Notes under the pieces: generated by a model
What the model saw: only the letters and a program-made list of their open reading frames with translations
Told to the model about the DNA's origin: nothing
Database searches by the model: none
Shown: positions 21,115 through 30,400 of the stretch, one piece after another
How the letters are laid out: each line of letters starts with the position of its first letter
How positions within the stretch are numbered: position 1 is the first letter of the stretch
NCBI GenBank assembly: GCA_030830785.1
Contig: JAURMI010000013.1
Span: 1 to 64,000, forward strand
Length of the DNA stretch: 64,000 bases
Origin: Crocinitomicaceae bacterium
Lineage (GTDB): Bacteria; Bacteroidota; Bacteroidia; Flavobacteriales_D; Crocinitomicaceae
Reading direction: 5' to 3'
Made by a program: the position numbers and the translations under genes

Positions 21115-22833
21115 ATGATTCATTATGATATTTATTGTGAACAAGCCCACCTACGCTATATTCAATTCAAAGCTGTTTTCAGCTTAAAAGATCAAGTTAC
21201 CTCCATACAACTGGAATTACCCAGTTGGCGTCCTGGGCGTTATGAAATTGCAAATTTTGCCAAAAACATAAAGGCTTTTAAGGCCTTCGGAAACAACAAT
21301 GCGGCTCTAAAGTTTGAAAAAACCAATAAAGACGCTTGGCGAATTTTTTGTCAAGATCATGATCAAATTACCATCCAATACAGTTACTACGCAGCTGAAC
21401 TCAATGCTGGTTCAAGTTTCTTAGATCCGACGCAACTTTACATTAATCCAATCAATTGTTTTTTGTTTGATGCTCAAAATGTAGACCAACCCTATTCGAT
21501 TAATCTTCACATTCCTTCAAATTGGCAAATTGCATCGGCTCTTCATTTTGATTCCAAAAGAAATTGTGTTGTCCCGGATTTTGACACGCTAGTAGATAGC
21601 CCTTTTATATGCAGTTCGCAAATAGATAGACGGAGTTATCAAGTCAATGGCGTAGATTTTCATATTTGTTTTAATGAACAGAAATTCATTCCCTGGGAGC
21701 GCGTTCTTGATGATTTTAAAAAATTTACACAGCGACAATTACAAGATTTTGGAGAATTTCCAAACAATGAGTTTACGTTTTTAATTCAATCTTTACCTCA
21801 CATAGCATATCACGGCGTAGAACACTTAAAAAGCACTGTAGTTGTTTTAGGGCCTTCAAGCCAAATGTTCAACGAACGATATTGGGAATTGCTCGGTGTT
21901 TGTTCTCATGAATTATTTCATGTTTGGAACATCAAAGCACTTCGACCTGCGGAAATGAAACCCTATGATTATAAAAAAGAGAATTATTCTTTTTCGGGCT
22001 TTATATATGAAGGTGTTACAACCTATATGGGCGATATATATTTGTTGCGCAGTGGTGTCTTTACTTTAGAACAATATCTCGAAGAATTTAGCAAACAAAT
22101 CCAAAAGCACTTTGATAATCCGGCGCGATTTTCTATGAGTGTTGCAGATGCTTCCTTTGATACTTGGTTAGATGGTTATGTTGCGGGGGCTCCTGGTCGA
22201 AAAGTGTCAATTTATACCGAAGGTTGTCTATTGGCCTTTTATACTGACTACCGAATGCGCAAAGCAACGAATAATAAATATGGACTCGAGCATGTGATTA
22301 AAACGCTTTATTTCAATTTTAGCAACACAAATATAGGTTACACTACCCAAGACTATCAAGCCGTGCTTGAAAACTTGAGCGGAGAATCATTTGAATCATT
22401 TTTCAATGATTATGTGTTTTCTACAAAGGCCTATGAGGCATTATTGATTGAAGCCCTCGACTATTTTGGCTTGGAACTCAGCCAAAAACCTGTTGATAGT
22501 TACATTGAGGCTCGCTTAGGCGCAAAAGTGACAGCAGAAGGTAAAGAATGGCGCGTTATTTCAATTTTTCCTGGTTCTCCGGCAGATACGGGCGGCTTAG
22601 CGCTTGGCGATATGATTTTGGGGGTAAATAATCATCGTGCACTTCCAACATTAGATTATAGTCTTGCCTTTTTTGAAAGTCAACCTAAAACCTTGCTTGT
22701 TGAAAGAAATGGGAGCTTCCTTGAACTCTCAATTCCTGAAGTTGACCGTGTTTTTTATGTGGCAAATAAAGTGTTGCCAATTTCAAAGATGAGCACCAAA
22801 CAACAAAAGGACCAAAATTTGTGGTGCAACTAA
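21115..22833 (+). CDS. M61 family (glycyl aminopeptidase-type) metallopeptidase with PDZ domain
   Basis: A 572-residue peptidase. The N-terminal beta domain (1-170) contains the family SWRPGRYEIANFAKNI block. The zinc motif is HELFH (265-269), followed by WNIKALRP and, 28 residues on, the glutamate of YEGVTTYMGD. A PDZ domain with GSPADTGGLALGDMI lies near residues 475-560. M61 enzymes remove N-terminal glycine or alanine. There is no signal peptide, so it is predicted to be cytoplasmic. The frame is open from 21079, but the ATG at 21115, 4 bases after the ABC-F stop, fits the family start. It overlaps the convergent helicase gene by 4 bases. Confidence 0.93.
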   Translation: MIHYDIYCEQAHLRYIQFKAVFSLKDQVTSIQLELPSWRPGRYEIANFAKNIKAFKAFGNNNAALKFEKTNKDAWRIFCQDHDQITIQYSYYAAELNAGSSFLDPTQLYINPINCFLFDAQNVDQPYSINLHIPSNWQIASALHFDSKRNCVVPDFDTLVDSPFICSSQIDRRSYQVNGVDFHICFNEQKFIPWERVLDDFKKFTQRQLQDFGEFPNNEFTFLIQSLPHIAYHGVEHLKSTVVVLGPSSQMFNERYWELLGVCSHELFHVWNIKALRPAEMKPYDYKKENYSFSGFIYEGVTTYMGDIYLLRSGVFTLEQYLEEFSKQIQKHFDNPARFSMSVADASFDTWLDGYVAGAPGRKVSIYTEGCLLAFYTDYRMRKATNNKYGLEHVIKTLYFNFSNTNIGYTTQDYQAVLENLSGESFESFFNDYVFSTKAYEALLIEALDYFGLELSQKPVDSYIEARLGAKVTAEGKEWRVISIFPGSPADTGGLALGDMILGVNNHRALPTLDYSLAFFESQPKTLLVERNGSFLELSIPEVDRVFYVANKVLPISKMSTKQQKDQNLWCN

Positions 22834-24215
22834 TTATCGAAAAATTCTTCTGGAAAATTCAGCAATATTAATTTCTCACTAGCACGTGTAATAGCTGTAT
22901 ACAACCATCGAAGATACGCTTTATTCTTGCGATCTTCAGCAATAAATCCGTAATCAATGTAAACATGTGCCCATTGGCCACCTTGCGCTTTATGTACGGT
23001 TACGGCATGCGCATATTTCACTTGAAGCGCATTAAAATAGGGATTTTTCAAAATCTCTTTTCGACGTTTTTGTTTATTCTTGATATCTTCTAAAGAAGTT
23101 TCAATGGTCATATATAATTTCTTGAGCGTTTCGAGGTTTAAATTTGGGCCATCTGTATACAAACTTTGTATATGAACCAAACAACTCATTGCTCCTTGTT
23201 CTGGATAATCTACAAATTTCAAATCGAGTAGTGCAAAATCAAATCCATAAACATTTTCAAACTTTCTAACACCTTCGACCAAAGCAATTTCTCCGTTTGC
23301 GATAAAACCCATTTTTGATTCTTTATCCAACCAATAATAATTGTTCTTAACCACCATTAAGACATCGCCTTTTTCAAAAACCTCTTCTCTAAAAAACAAT
23401 CGACTCCTAATCTCTAAATTCCATTGATTCGCCCTTTTATTTGAAAGCGTGAGTAAGATTGTTTCATCGGCCCCTACTTGCCTTATAGAATGCTCTAATT
23501 GGTCTTGAAAATCAATGCCACTAATTTTCATGACCGCAGCATTATTAGCAATACTAAATTTTGGAAGAATGGGTTGCTCAAAATGTGGTAGTTGACGCAA
23601 ATGAGTTGCAACATTTAAAATATCCGATCCTGCGTCTACACGCACCACCTCTTTTAATTCGCTTTGCCAAATTTTCAAAGAAGAAAAATAGGATTGCATC
23701 ATGGTAGAATTTAATGCTATACTATCTTTTTGACCAACGGGTGGCAATTGCCCATTATCTCCTATTAAAATTAAATGACAATTTTCACCACCGTAAACAT
23801 ATCGAATTAAATCGTCTAGTAGATTTGTTGTTTCAATTGATTCTGAAGAACTAAGCATTGAAGCTTCATCAATAAAAAACAATGTGTTTTTATGCAAGTT
23901 TTTAGCAAGTGTTAAACGCTGAGAACCTAACTCATCTGATGAAAAGTAGATATGCCTATGTATAGTACTTGCAGCAAATCCAGCATAATTAGAAAGCACC
24001 TTTGCCGCTCTTCCTGTTGGTGCAAGTAGTTTAAAATTAAGTCGCTCACGCTGCATTTGAGCAACGATATATGCCACTAAGGTTGACTTTCCTGTACCTG
24101 CATACCCTGTTAAAATCCATAATTTATGTGCTTGGTTTGCTCTTAAGAAAAGTAAGAACTGTTCAAAAGCATTTTTTTGTCCTTCGGTGAATTGAATTTG
24201 CTTTTCGGTGGTCAT
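22830..24215 (-). CDS. RecD/Pif1-like SF1B DNA helicase
   Basis: A 461-residue superfamily 1B helicase. Walker A is GYAGTGKST (about 36-44), followed by APTGRAAKVL (motif Ia), FIDEASML (motif II), LIGDNGQLPPVG (motif III) and, near the C-terminus, VTVHKAQGGQWAHVYID (motif V) and WLYTAITRASEKL (motif VI). It lacks the long N-terminal domain of RecD2 and the RecB-binding part of RecD, so it is a free-standing 5'-3' helicase of the kind common in Bacteroidota, probably in DNA repair or recombination. It diverges from the DUF3822 gene and has its own TAATTTTG box. Confidence 0.92.
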   Translation of the reverse strand: MTTEKQIQFTEGQKNAFEQFLLFLRANQAHKLWILTGYAGTGKSTLVAYIVAQMQRERLNFKLLAPTGRAAKVLSNYAGFAASTIHRHIYFSSDELGSQRLTLAKNLHKNTLFFIDEASMLSSSESIETTNLLDDLIRYVYGGENCHLILIGDNGQLPPVGQKDSIALNSTMMQSYFSSLKIWQSELKEVVRVDAGSDILNVATHLRQLPHFEQPILPKFSIANNAAVMKISGIDFQDQLEHSIRQVGADETILLTLSNKRANQWNLEIRSRLFFREEVFEKGDVLMVVKNNYYWLDKESKMGFIANGEIALVEGVRKFENVYGFDFALLDLKFVDYPEQGAMSCLVHIQSLYTDGPNLNLETLKKLYMTIETSLEDIKNKQKRRKEILKNPYFNALQVKYAHAVTVHKAQGGQWAHVYIDYGFIAEDRKNKAYLRWLYTAITRASEKLILLNFPEEFFDN

Positions 24216-24231
24216 GTGGAAGTGATACTAA

Positions 24232-24239
24232 CAAAATTA
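24232..24239 (-). promoter_or_regulatory. -7 promoter box of the RecD-like helicase gene
   Basis: The minus strand reads TAATTTTG, an exact TAnnTTTG match, 17 bases before the helicase ATG. It lies close to the divergent DUF3822 box at 24247-24254, so the two promoters are nearly back to back. Confidence 0.45.
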
Positions 24240-24246
24240 AATATTG

Positions 24247-24254
24247 TAGCTTTG
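24247..24254 (+). promoter_or_regulatory. -7 promoter box of the DUF3822-rsmD-coaD operon
   Basis: TAGCTTTG matches TAnnTTTG, 38 bases before the DUF3822 ATG. No clear -33 TTG is seen. Confidence 0.45.
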
Positions 24255-24291
24255 TATTGAAGGTCTATTGGATTAGACTTATAAACAAAGC

Positions 24292-25038
24292 ATGAAGTCT
24301 TTAGTACTATATTTTTCAGAGTCAAGCCTACAATTGATCCAAGTGGGATCAGAAAAACCGCTTTTGCGAAGCATTCCCATTGATATGGGTAAGCCTTTTG
24401 CACGAGACTATATTACTGAGGCAATCAAGGAAGTTTTAATAGATCATCAATTAGAGAAAATTCTTTGGTTTGGTGCCGATTACACCTTATTTCCGCTCGA
24501 TCTATTTGATCCAAATAACCTTAATTCATATTATGAATTAAATCAAGGTCCGATTCCTGCCAATTGTACATTGACCTACCAAATATTAGAGAAAGCCGGT
24601 ATTGTAATAATCTTTAGTGTGCCAATTTGGTTATATGACTATGCCAAATATGAACTGCAAACAACCCAATTAAATCATGTGGTATTAATGCCACTAATTC
24701 AAAGTTTTTACCAATTAAATGGCAACCTAGTTACTATAATTATAGAAAATCAACATTTTGTGCTTACGGTCTTAAAAGAAGGTAAATTGCAAAGTATTAC
24801 GACCAACGATTATCAACAAAATCCAGATATTCTATATTTCTTACTGGCGCAACAGCAAAAAATTAAATTGGCGCAACCTGTTGAACTGCACATTTTTGAT
24901 GCTACTGATCTATTTGATTCAGAGGCCTTTGGTGCGCTTCTCAAGCAGTTTAAAGATTTTGAAAATTATCATATCAATTTTCATTCTTGTTCCACTTATC
25001 AAAATCAAATTCTGTGCGCATCATTAGAGGTTCATTAA
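24292..25038 (+). CDS. DUF3822 family protein
   Basis: A 248-residue soluble protein of the Bacteroidota-specific DUF3822 family, recognised by its length, its start (MKSLVLYFSESSLQLI) and its place directly before rsmD and coaD. It looks like an ASKHA-type two-lobed fold (beta hairpin near residue 145 in LVTIIIENQHFVLTVLKEGKL), but this is inference. No catalytic motif is visible, and function is unknown. Conserved linkage with rsmD and coaD suggests coupled expression, not necessarily shared function. Its last 25 bases overlap the rsmD start. Confidence 0.85.
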   Translation: MKSLVLYFSESSLQLIQVGSEKPLLRSIPIDMGKPFARDYITEAIKEVLIDHQLEKILWFGADYTLFPLDLFDPNNLNSYYELNQGPIPANCTLTYQILEKAGIVIIFSVPIWLYDYAKYELQTTQLNHVVLMPLIQSFYQLNGNLVTIIIENQHFVLTVLKEGKLQSITTNDYQQNPDILYFLLAQQQKIKLAQPVELHIFDATDLFDSEAFGALLKQFKDFENYHINFHSCSTYQNQILCASLEVH

Positions 25039-25556
25039 AAGGCAAACGTTTTGCCACACCTCCTGGCTTTCCATCTAGGCCGACTACGGATTTTGCCAAG
25101 GAAGGTCTTTTCAATATTCTAGACCATTTAATTGATTATTCAGATTTTAACATTCTGGATCTTTGTGCGGGAACAGGAAATATCTCCTTTGAATTTGTAA
25201 GCCGCGGCGTAGAAAAGCTCTTGGCCATTGACGATCATCCACGCTGTGTGCAATATCTCAAGCAAAACGTCAGTAGTTTAGGCATCTCAAATCAAATGGG
25301 GGTGTACAAATCAGATTGTATTGTCTATTGTCGCAATGCAAAAAATGTAAAATATAATCTAATTTTTGCCGATCCACCCTATCATCTAAAATTTCATGAG
25401 GAGCTCATAAATATTATTTTTGAAAAATCATTGCTAGAACCCGACGGGTTATTAATTATTGAACACGGCAAACAACATGACTTTTCAAATCTAAAATACT
25501 TTGATGTTTGTAGAAATTTTGGAAATGTTTATTTTAGTTTTTTTAAGCGCAAATAA
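25014..25556 (+). CDS. rsmD: 16S rRNA (guanine(966)-N2)-methyltransferase RsmD
   Basis: A 180-residue RsmD, which methylates G966 of 16S rRNA. I place the start at the GTG at 25014, giving the family N-terminus (V/M)RIIRGSLKGKRF; an upstream TTG at 24987 would add nine residues unlike the family. Motifs: RPTTDFAKEGLFNIL, SAM motif I ILDLCAGTGNISFE, acidic LLAIDDH and the catalytic FADPPYH. It overlaps DUF3822 by 25 bases and its stop overlaps the coaD ATG by 1 base, so all three are one transcript. Confidence 0.93.
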   Translation: MRIIRGSLKGKRFATPPGFPSRPTTDFAKEGLFNILDHLIDYSDFNILDLCAGTGNISFEFVSRGVEKLLAIDDHPRCVQYLKQNVSSLGISNQMGVYKSDCIVYCRNAKNVKYNLIFADPPYHLKFHEELINIIFEKSLLEPDGLLIIEHGKQHDFSNLKYFDVCRNFGNVYFSFFKRK

Positions 25557-26011
25557 TGAAACGTTGTCTCTTTCCAGGAAGTTTTGATCCTTTCACAAAA
25601 GGTCACGAGGCTATCGTTGATCAGGCGCTAGAAGTTTTTGATGAAGTTTATATAGGCATTGGGGTCAATTCAAAAAAAACTGGACTTTTTTCCCTCAGCC
25701 AAAAAATCAATCATATTGGAACAATTTATAAAGATAATAGTCGTGTGTTTGTTTCATCATATGAGCATCTATCTGTTGTTTTTTGTAATGAGATTAATGC
25801 GACCCATATTGTTAGAGGTTTGAGAGATGTAAAAGATTTCGAATACGAAAGAAGTATTCGACATATGAATCATGCCATTTCCAAAATCGAAACAGTATTT
25901 TTTATTTCAGACCCTAAAAATAGCGCCGTAAACTCAAGTATTATTAGAGAATTATACCAAAATGGTGCTGACATCACGCAATTTGTAACCAGACCAGAAT
26001 TACTCGTTTGA
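25556..26011 (+). CDS. coaD: Phosphopantetheine adenylyltransferase
   Basis: A 151-residue CoaD, which makes dephospho-CoA from 4'-phosphopantetheine and ATP. It has the nucleotidyltransferase motif GSFDPFTKGH (8-17), the substrate loop RGLRDVKDFEYE (about 87-98) and NSSIIREL near residue 125 in place of the usual (I)SSS-V-RE. Length matches the family (about 150-165). The ATG overlaps the rsmD stop by 1 base. Its TGA overlaps the TTG start of the next gene. Confidence 0.96.
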   Translation: MKRCLFPGSFDPFTKGHEAIVDQALEVFDEVYIGIGVNSKKTGLFSLSQKINHIGTIYKDNSRVFVSSYEHLSVVFCNEINATHIVRGLRDVKDFEYERSIRHMNHAISKIETVFFISDPKNSAVNSSIIRELYQNGADITQFVTRPELLV

Positions 26012-27402
26012 ACCTCGTGCAATCCTTTTTATTTTTTTTAATAGTCGCATTGCCAGGGTTCTGCAAAGCCCAAGTAGAAATTTTTGGCCTATCGTTTTGG
26101 GATTCACCAAAACTAGAGATTTATGAGTTGGACAACCATTTAAGTAAAGAAAAAAATTTCTTAGCTACAGTTGAACCAGACTCTATGGGAATCTTTAAAA
26201 CATTAATTGAATTAAATGAAATAAGCACTTTACAAATTTGTGATGAGCAACGATGTGGGTTTATATACGCCCAACCAAAAACACGATACCTCATTGAATT
26301 ACCTTATGATAATAACTTAGAAAATTACAATGAAACGCAAAGAGAAATAGAATTGTTTTTTTATAAACTCGATAGCAATGATATAAACTATCAAATTTTG
26401 GGATTTGAGGCATGGATGGATAATTATCTTGCCGACATCTATCCTTTAAAAGATATCAAAAGCAATGAATTTATTATCAAAATAATGGAATTCAAAAATG
26501 AAGCAGCTCGCGTTTATGAAAATATTGAAAATCCTTTTTTGCTCAACTATATAAAATACAGCATTGGACTTACTATTGATAACTTTTCTATAGTTGGAGG
26601 CCCGTCTAAAGAGGATAAATATGACTTTTATTTACAAAATGATACCATTGATTATAGTCAACCAAAACTCATTGAATATGCACAACAGTTTTATCAGGCA
26701 TACGAGGCCCAAGTAAACCAATTAATTGGTCAAGAAATAAATTATGCTTTTGCGGCTAGTAATGCTTCCCAACTTATCAGCGCGCTCATGAAGGATCCAT
26801 ACATTTACAATCAAAATTGGGCGGAATTTGTGGCTTTAGAACTCATTTTGGCATATGATCAACAAAACCGCATTGAAAAACAGCAATCAATAAAAATGCT
26901 GGAAGACTTGTCTTTTTATGGCCAGCAACCGGGATTAAGAAAGGCGGCTGCCTATTTTTTAAAATCTAAAAATAAATTGAGTAATGGTCAATATCTTCAA
27001 CGAGGGCATTTGGAAAAAGATTTAGGCCTTTTATTAAACCAAGATGAATTGCTTTATTTACATCATTATGTCCCTGGCAATCAAAAATGTATCAATGAAA
27101 TGGAAGCACTTAAACGCTTTGTCGCTCGATATAATGGAAAAGTCCAAGTAATTAGTTTTTTTTCTGATGAAATTCAATGGACAAACGCCGATAATAAAGC
27201 ATTTGAAGCGGTAACTTGGCAACGCACAATATTACCAAAAACAGATACATTATGGGAGTTATTAGACTGGGGGGCTGCTCCTGGATATGTGTTGACAGAT
27301 GAAAATCTTAAAATTCTCGAACTCAATGCTCTTGGGCCGCTTCCAAACGCAAGAACACAAACCATCGATTTAACTATTCAGCAATACTTATCAAATCATT
27401 AA
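26008..27402 (+). CDS. Exported protein with degenerate thioredoxin-like C-terminus
   Basis: A 464-residue protein of unknown function. The first 22 residues form a signal peptide ending FCKAQ. The middle is helical. The C-terminal 120 residues look like a TlpA/thioredoxin fold: the stretch from GNQKCINEMEALKRFV (one cysteine where CxxC would sit) through VQVISFF to GAAPGYVLTDENLKI is as in Bacteroidota thiol:disulfide-like proteins. With a single cysteine it is unlikely to be a normal oxidoreductase. The start is probably the TTG at 26008, which overlaps the coaD stop (TTGA); a GTG at 26017 is the alternative. It converges on the 1576-residue gene with 8 bases between. Confidence 0.75.
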   Translation: MNLVQSFLFFLIVALPGFCKAQVEIFGLSFWDSPKLEIYELDNHLSKEKNFLATVEPDSMGIFKTLIELNEISTLQICDEQRCGFIYAQPKTRYLIELPYDNNLENYNETQREIELFFYKLDSNDINYQILGFEAWMDNYLADIYPLKDIKSNEFIIKIMEFKNEAARVYENIENPFLLNYIKYSIGLTIDNFSIVGGPSKEDKYDFYLQNDTIDYSQPKLIEYAQQFYQAYEAQVNQLIGQEINYAFAASNASQLISALMKDPYIYNQNWAEFVALELILAYDQQNRIEKQQSIKMLEDLSFYGQQPGLRKAAAYFLKSKNKLSNGQYLQRGHLEKDLGLLLNQDELLYLHHYVPGNQKCINEMEALKRFVARYNGKVQVISFFSDEIQWTNADNKAFEAVTWQRTILPKTDTLWELLDWGAAPGYVLTDENLKILELNALGPLPNARTQTIDLTIQQYLSNH

Positions 27403-27410
27403 ACGAAAAG

Positions 27411-30400
27411 CTAATCTTCCAAATAATGTATTTCTAAGGCTCCTTGACCCACGGAAAATTGATAGTGATTTTGCTGTCTAAGCAACCAATCGGCAAATCC
27501 TCCGTTGATAATTTCTTCAAAAATCTTACTTGACGTTTTGCTTTTAAATGTAGCATTTCGCTTTCTTAAATCCTTCAAATAGAGTTGTTGCATTGACGTG
27601 AAGTCCGATTGCTTTTGGGTTGGAGAATAAACTATCGATTTATCCTCATTATAAACAAACACACCTACTCTATTGAGCCTTGTCAATTGTGATTGACAAT
27701 CATCGCACTTCAGTTCATAACGGATTACTGGGTCTGGAGGTATAATTGTTTGCTTTTTTGGAATTTGCATCGTTTGAATCTCTTTTCCGAGCTCATTAGG
27801 AATGGTAACTATTTGCGTAAGCTCTACTTTAGTATCTATGAGGATGCCACTCTCTTTTAGGGCTTTTGCCTTGGCTAAGTCTATGCGTTGGCCTTCAAAA
27901 TATGCGACAATAAAAGCATCTTTAATACCTTTAGCCACCGCCTCTTGTTGCCTTTTTTTAGCGGCATTCAAATCTTCGAATTTACCACTCGCATAACGGT
28001 ATTGGCCTTTGTTGTTTCTTGCTTCTATTAAATCAGGAAGACCAAATGGTGCAGTACTCGTAAGCGGTTTATTGTATACACCAATCTGAACACTGTAAAA
28101 TAAACCAACACCAGGTTCGGCAAATATTTTCTGATTTGTATTGGTACTTGTTTCTTTGGCTAAATCATTTTGCTCCAAAAGACGTCCTTGCCCTAAAGTT
28201 AATCGATCACAATTATTATAGGCCACAACAAAAGCATCGTTGTAACCAAGCGCTCGAATATTTTTTTGTTGAGCTAAAGCCTCTTTTGACGACCTAAAAT
28301 AACCAGCCATATATACCGTTAGACCATTTTGAAGGACCCTACCATCAACAGGAGTAAAGTCGCGAAAACGATCTGAAGCTACAGGCTTTCGAAAAGCGCC
28401 TATTTGGACCCTAAAGACCAATCCATCGGGGCATGGCACATTAATCGGCAAGGGTTGGCTTATATCGATTTGTTTCTCAATTTTAAAAACGCTTGGGGCG
28501 CTTTTATTTGATTGCGCTTGTTCAACGTTTATTTTAGAAAGATCAATAACATACTCCTCTTGTATCAATGCCTCTAAAGTTTTTTGATTAGGGTATTGAG
28601 TAATTACTTCATGCTGATTTTCAAGTTTTTCGAGAAGTTCCTCTTGTTGGTTCATCAATATCAACAATTCTTCCTTCTTGGTTGTATCGAATTGATTATC
28701 TGCAATCATTTGCTGATTTTGTTGTAATTCAATTTTAAGTTGTTCAAATGACCAACGCAGTTGGATATAGTCAAGATAAGATCTTATTAAATCCTCTTGC
28801 TGTAGCATGTTTATTTTAAAATCTTCAACAGATTCGTTAGCCAAAGAAAATGTTACCCCATCCTCTAAAGCATTTAATTCTTTCGGGGTTAAGGCCAAGC
28901 CCTTAAATTCAGAATCTAAAATAAAAACATCTGCTGTTTGTGCATTAATCTTAGCCAACTCGACAAAAAAAGCATCGACCTTTTCGGCAACCTTTGCCTT
29001 GCTGTTAACTTGACTAAGAGAATTAAGCGCCTGAATTTCGGTCAAAACCTCTGTGTTTTCTGTGTTTTCTATCTCAATCAATGAGGCATTGTGACCAGCT
29101 ATAGATTCTTGTTCAAGGCCATTATTCTCGTTTTGCTGTTCTGCTTGTGTAGTAAGGGCATTTGGATCTGTTTGTTCAATGATTTGTTCCCCTGCACGCT
29201 CTTCGCTTGCTAGAATTTCTGTGGGCGCTTGCTCAATTTCAGCAGTATTGTGTGTAGCTACGGATTCTTCTTCACGGCTATTATTCTCGTTTTTCTGCTC
29301 TGCTTGTGTAGTAAGGGCAATTGGATCTATCTGTTCAATGATTTGTTCCCCTGCACGCTCTTCGTTAGCTAGAATTTCTGTGGGCGCTTGCTCAATTTCA
29401 GCAGTATTTTGTGCAGCTACGGATTCTTGTTCAAGGCTATTATTCTCGTTTTTCTGCTCTGCTTGTGTAGTAAGGGCATTTGGATCTGTTTGTTCAATGA
29501 TTTGTTCCCCTGCACGCTCTTCGTTAGCTTGAATTTCTGTGGGCGCTTGCTCAATTTCAGCAGTATTTTGTGCAGCTATGGATTCTTGTTCACGGCTATT
29601 ATTCTCGTTTTGCTGCTCTGCTTGTGTAGTAAGGGCATTTGGATCTATCTGTTCAATGATTTGTTCCCCTGCACGCTCTTCGTTAGCTAGAATTTCTGTG
29701 GGCGCTTGCTCAATTTCAGCATTATTTTGTCTAGCTACGGATTCTTCTTCACGGCTATTATTCTCGTTTTTCTTTTCATTACCTTCCTCGGTTTTGGCAA
29801 TTGCATCTAATTGCGCAAGTTGGTTATTAATTTGATTGTAAATAATATCCTGTTGGGCATACTCTGCAACTAATTCTTGAAAACTTGCATGTCCATCTAA
29901 ATTTGGGGTTTTTTCATTTTCTGCTTTGGTCAGGTATTCATCAATGCGTTCATCTTGTTCAATAATTTGCAGTATTTGTTCTTGCATTTCCCTTTGAGCA
30001 GATAGCTGTTGCTCTATATCAATTAATAATATACGCTGATTTTCTAGATTTTCAATTGCTGATTTTCTCTGGGTTTGTTCCCTTTTTGATTGCAACTCAA
30101 AATTCGAATTTAATTGATTAACTTGCTCGTTTAGCCTTTGTAATTGTTCCTTGTTTGCCGCTTGGTCACGTAAAGTTTTTTGAAGTTCATATTGTTGACT
30201 TGTTTTTTGCGCTTCAAGCGCTTGTGTTGCATCAAAGGCAGCAATCTGCAGATATTGCTGAATTTTGCTTTGCTGTTCATTCCAGTTATCGATTAAGGAA
30301 AGTGTATCATTTTTTAGTAACTTGAATTGATTTTGTTCATTGAATTCTTTAATGTTTTTTAAAAGCACTAAATCGGGAATATTCGCATTTTGATTAATCT

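Noticed and set aside
22830-24215. Helicase as part of a RecBCD or phage-defence module
   Set aside because: No RecB, RecC or nuclease neighbour; the protein is the short stand-alone form common in Bacteroidota.
29133-29768. Regular 159-bp repeats resembling a CRISPR or satellite array
   Set aside because: Units are contiguous without unique spacers, keep frame in a long open gene and encode a 53-residue peptide repeat.
29179-29835. Overlapping plus-strand open frames with repeated cysteine/serine-rich peptides
   Set aside because: They are antisense shadows of the 159-bp repeats; no start signals, and composition is what the reverse strand of the coding repeat yields.
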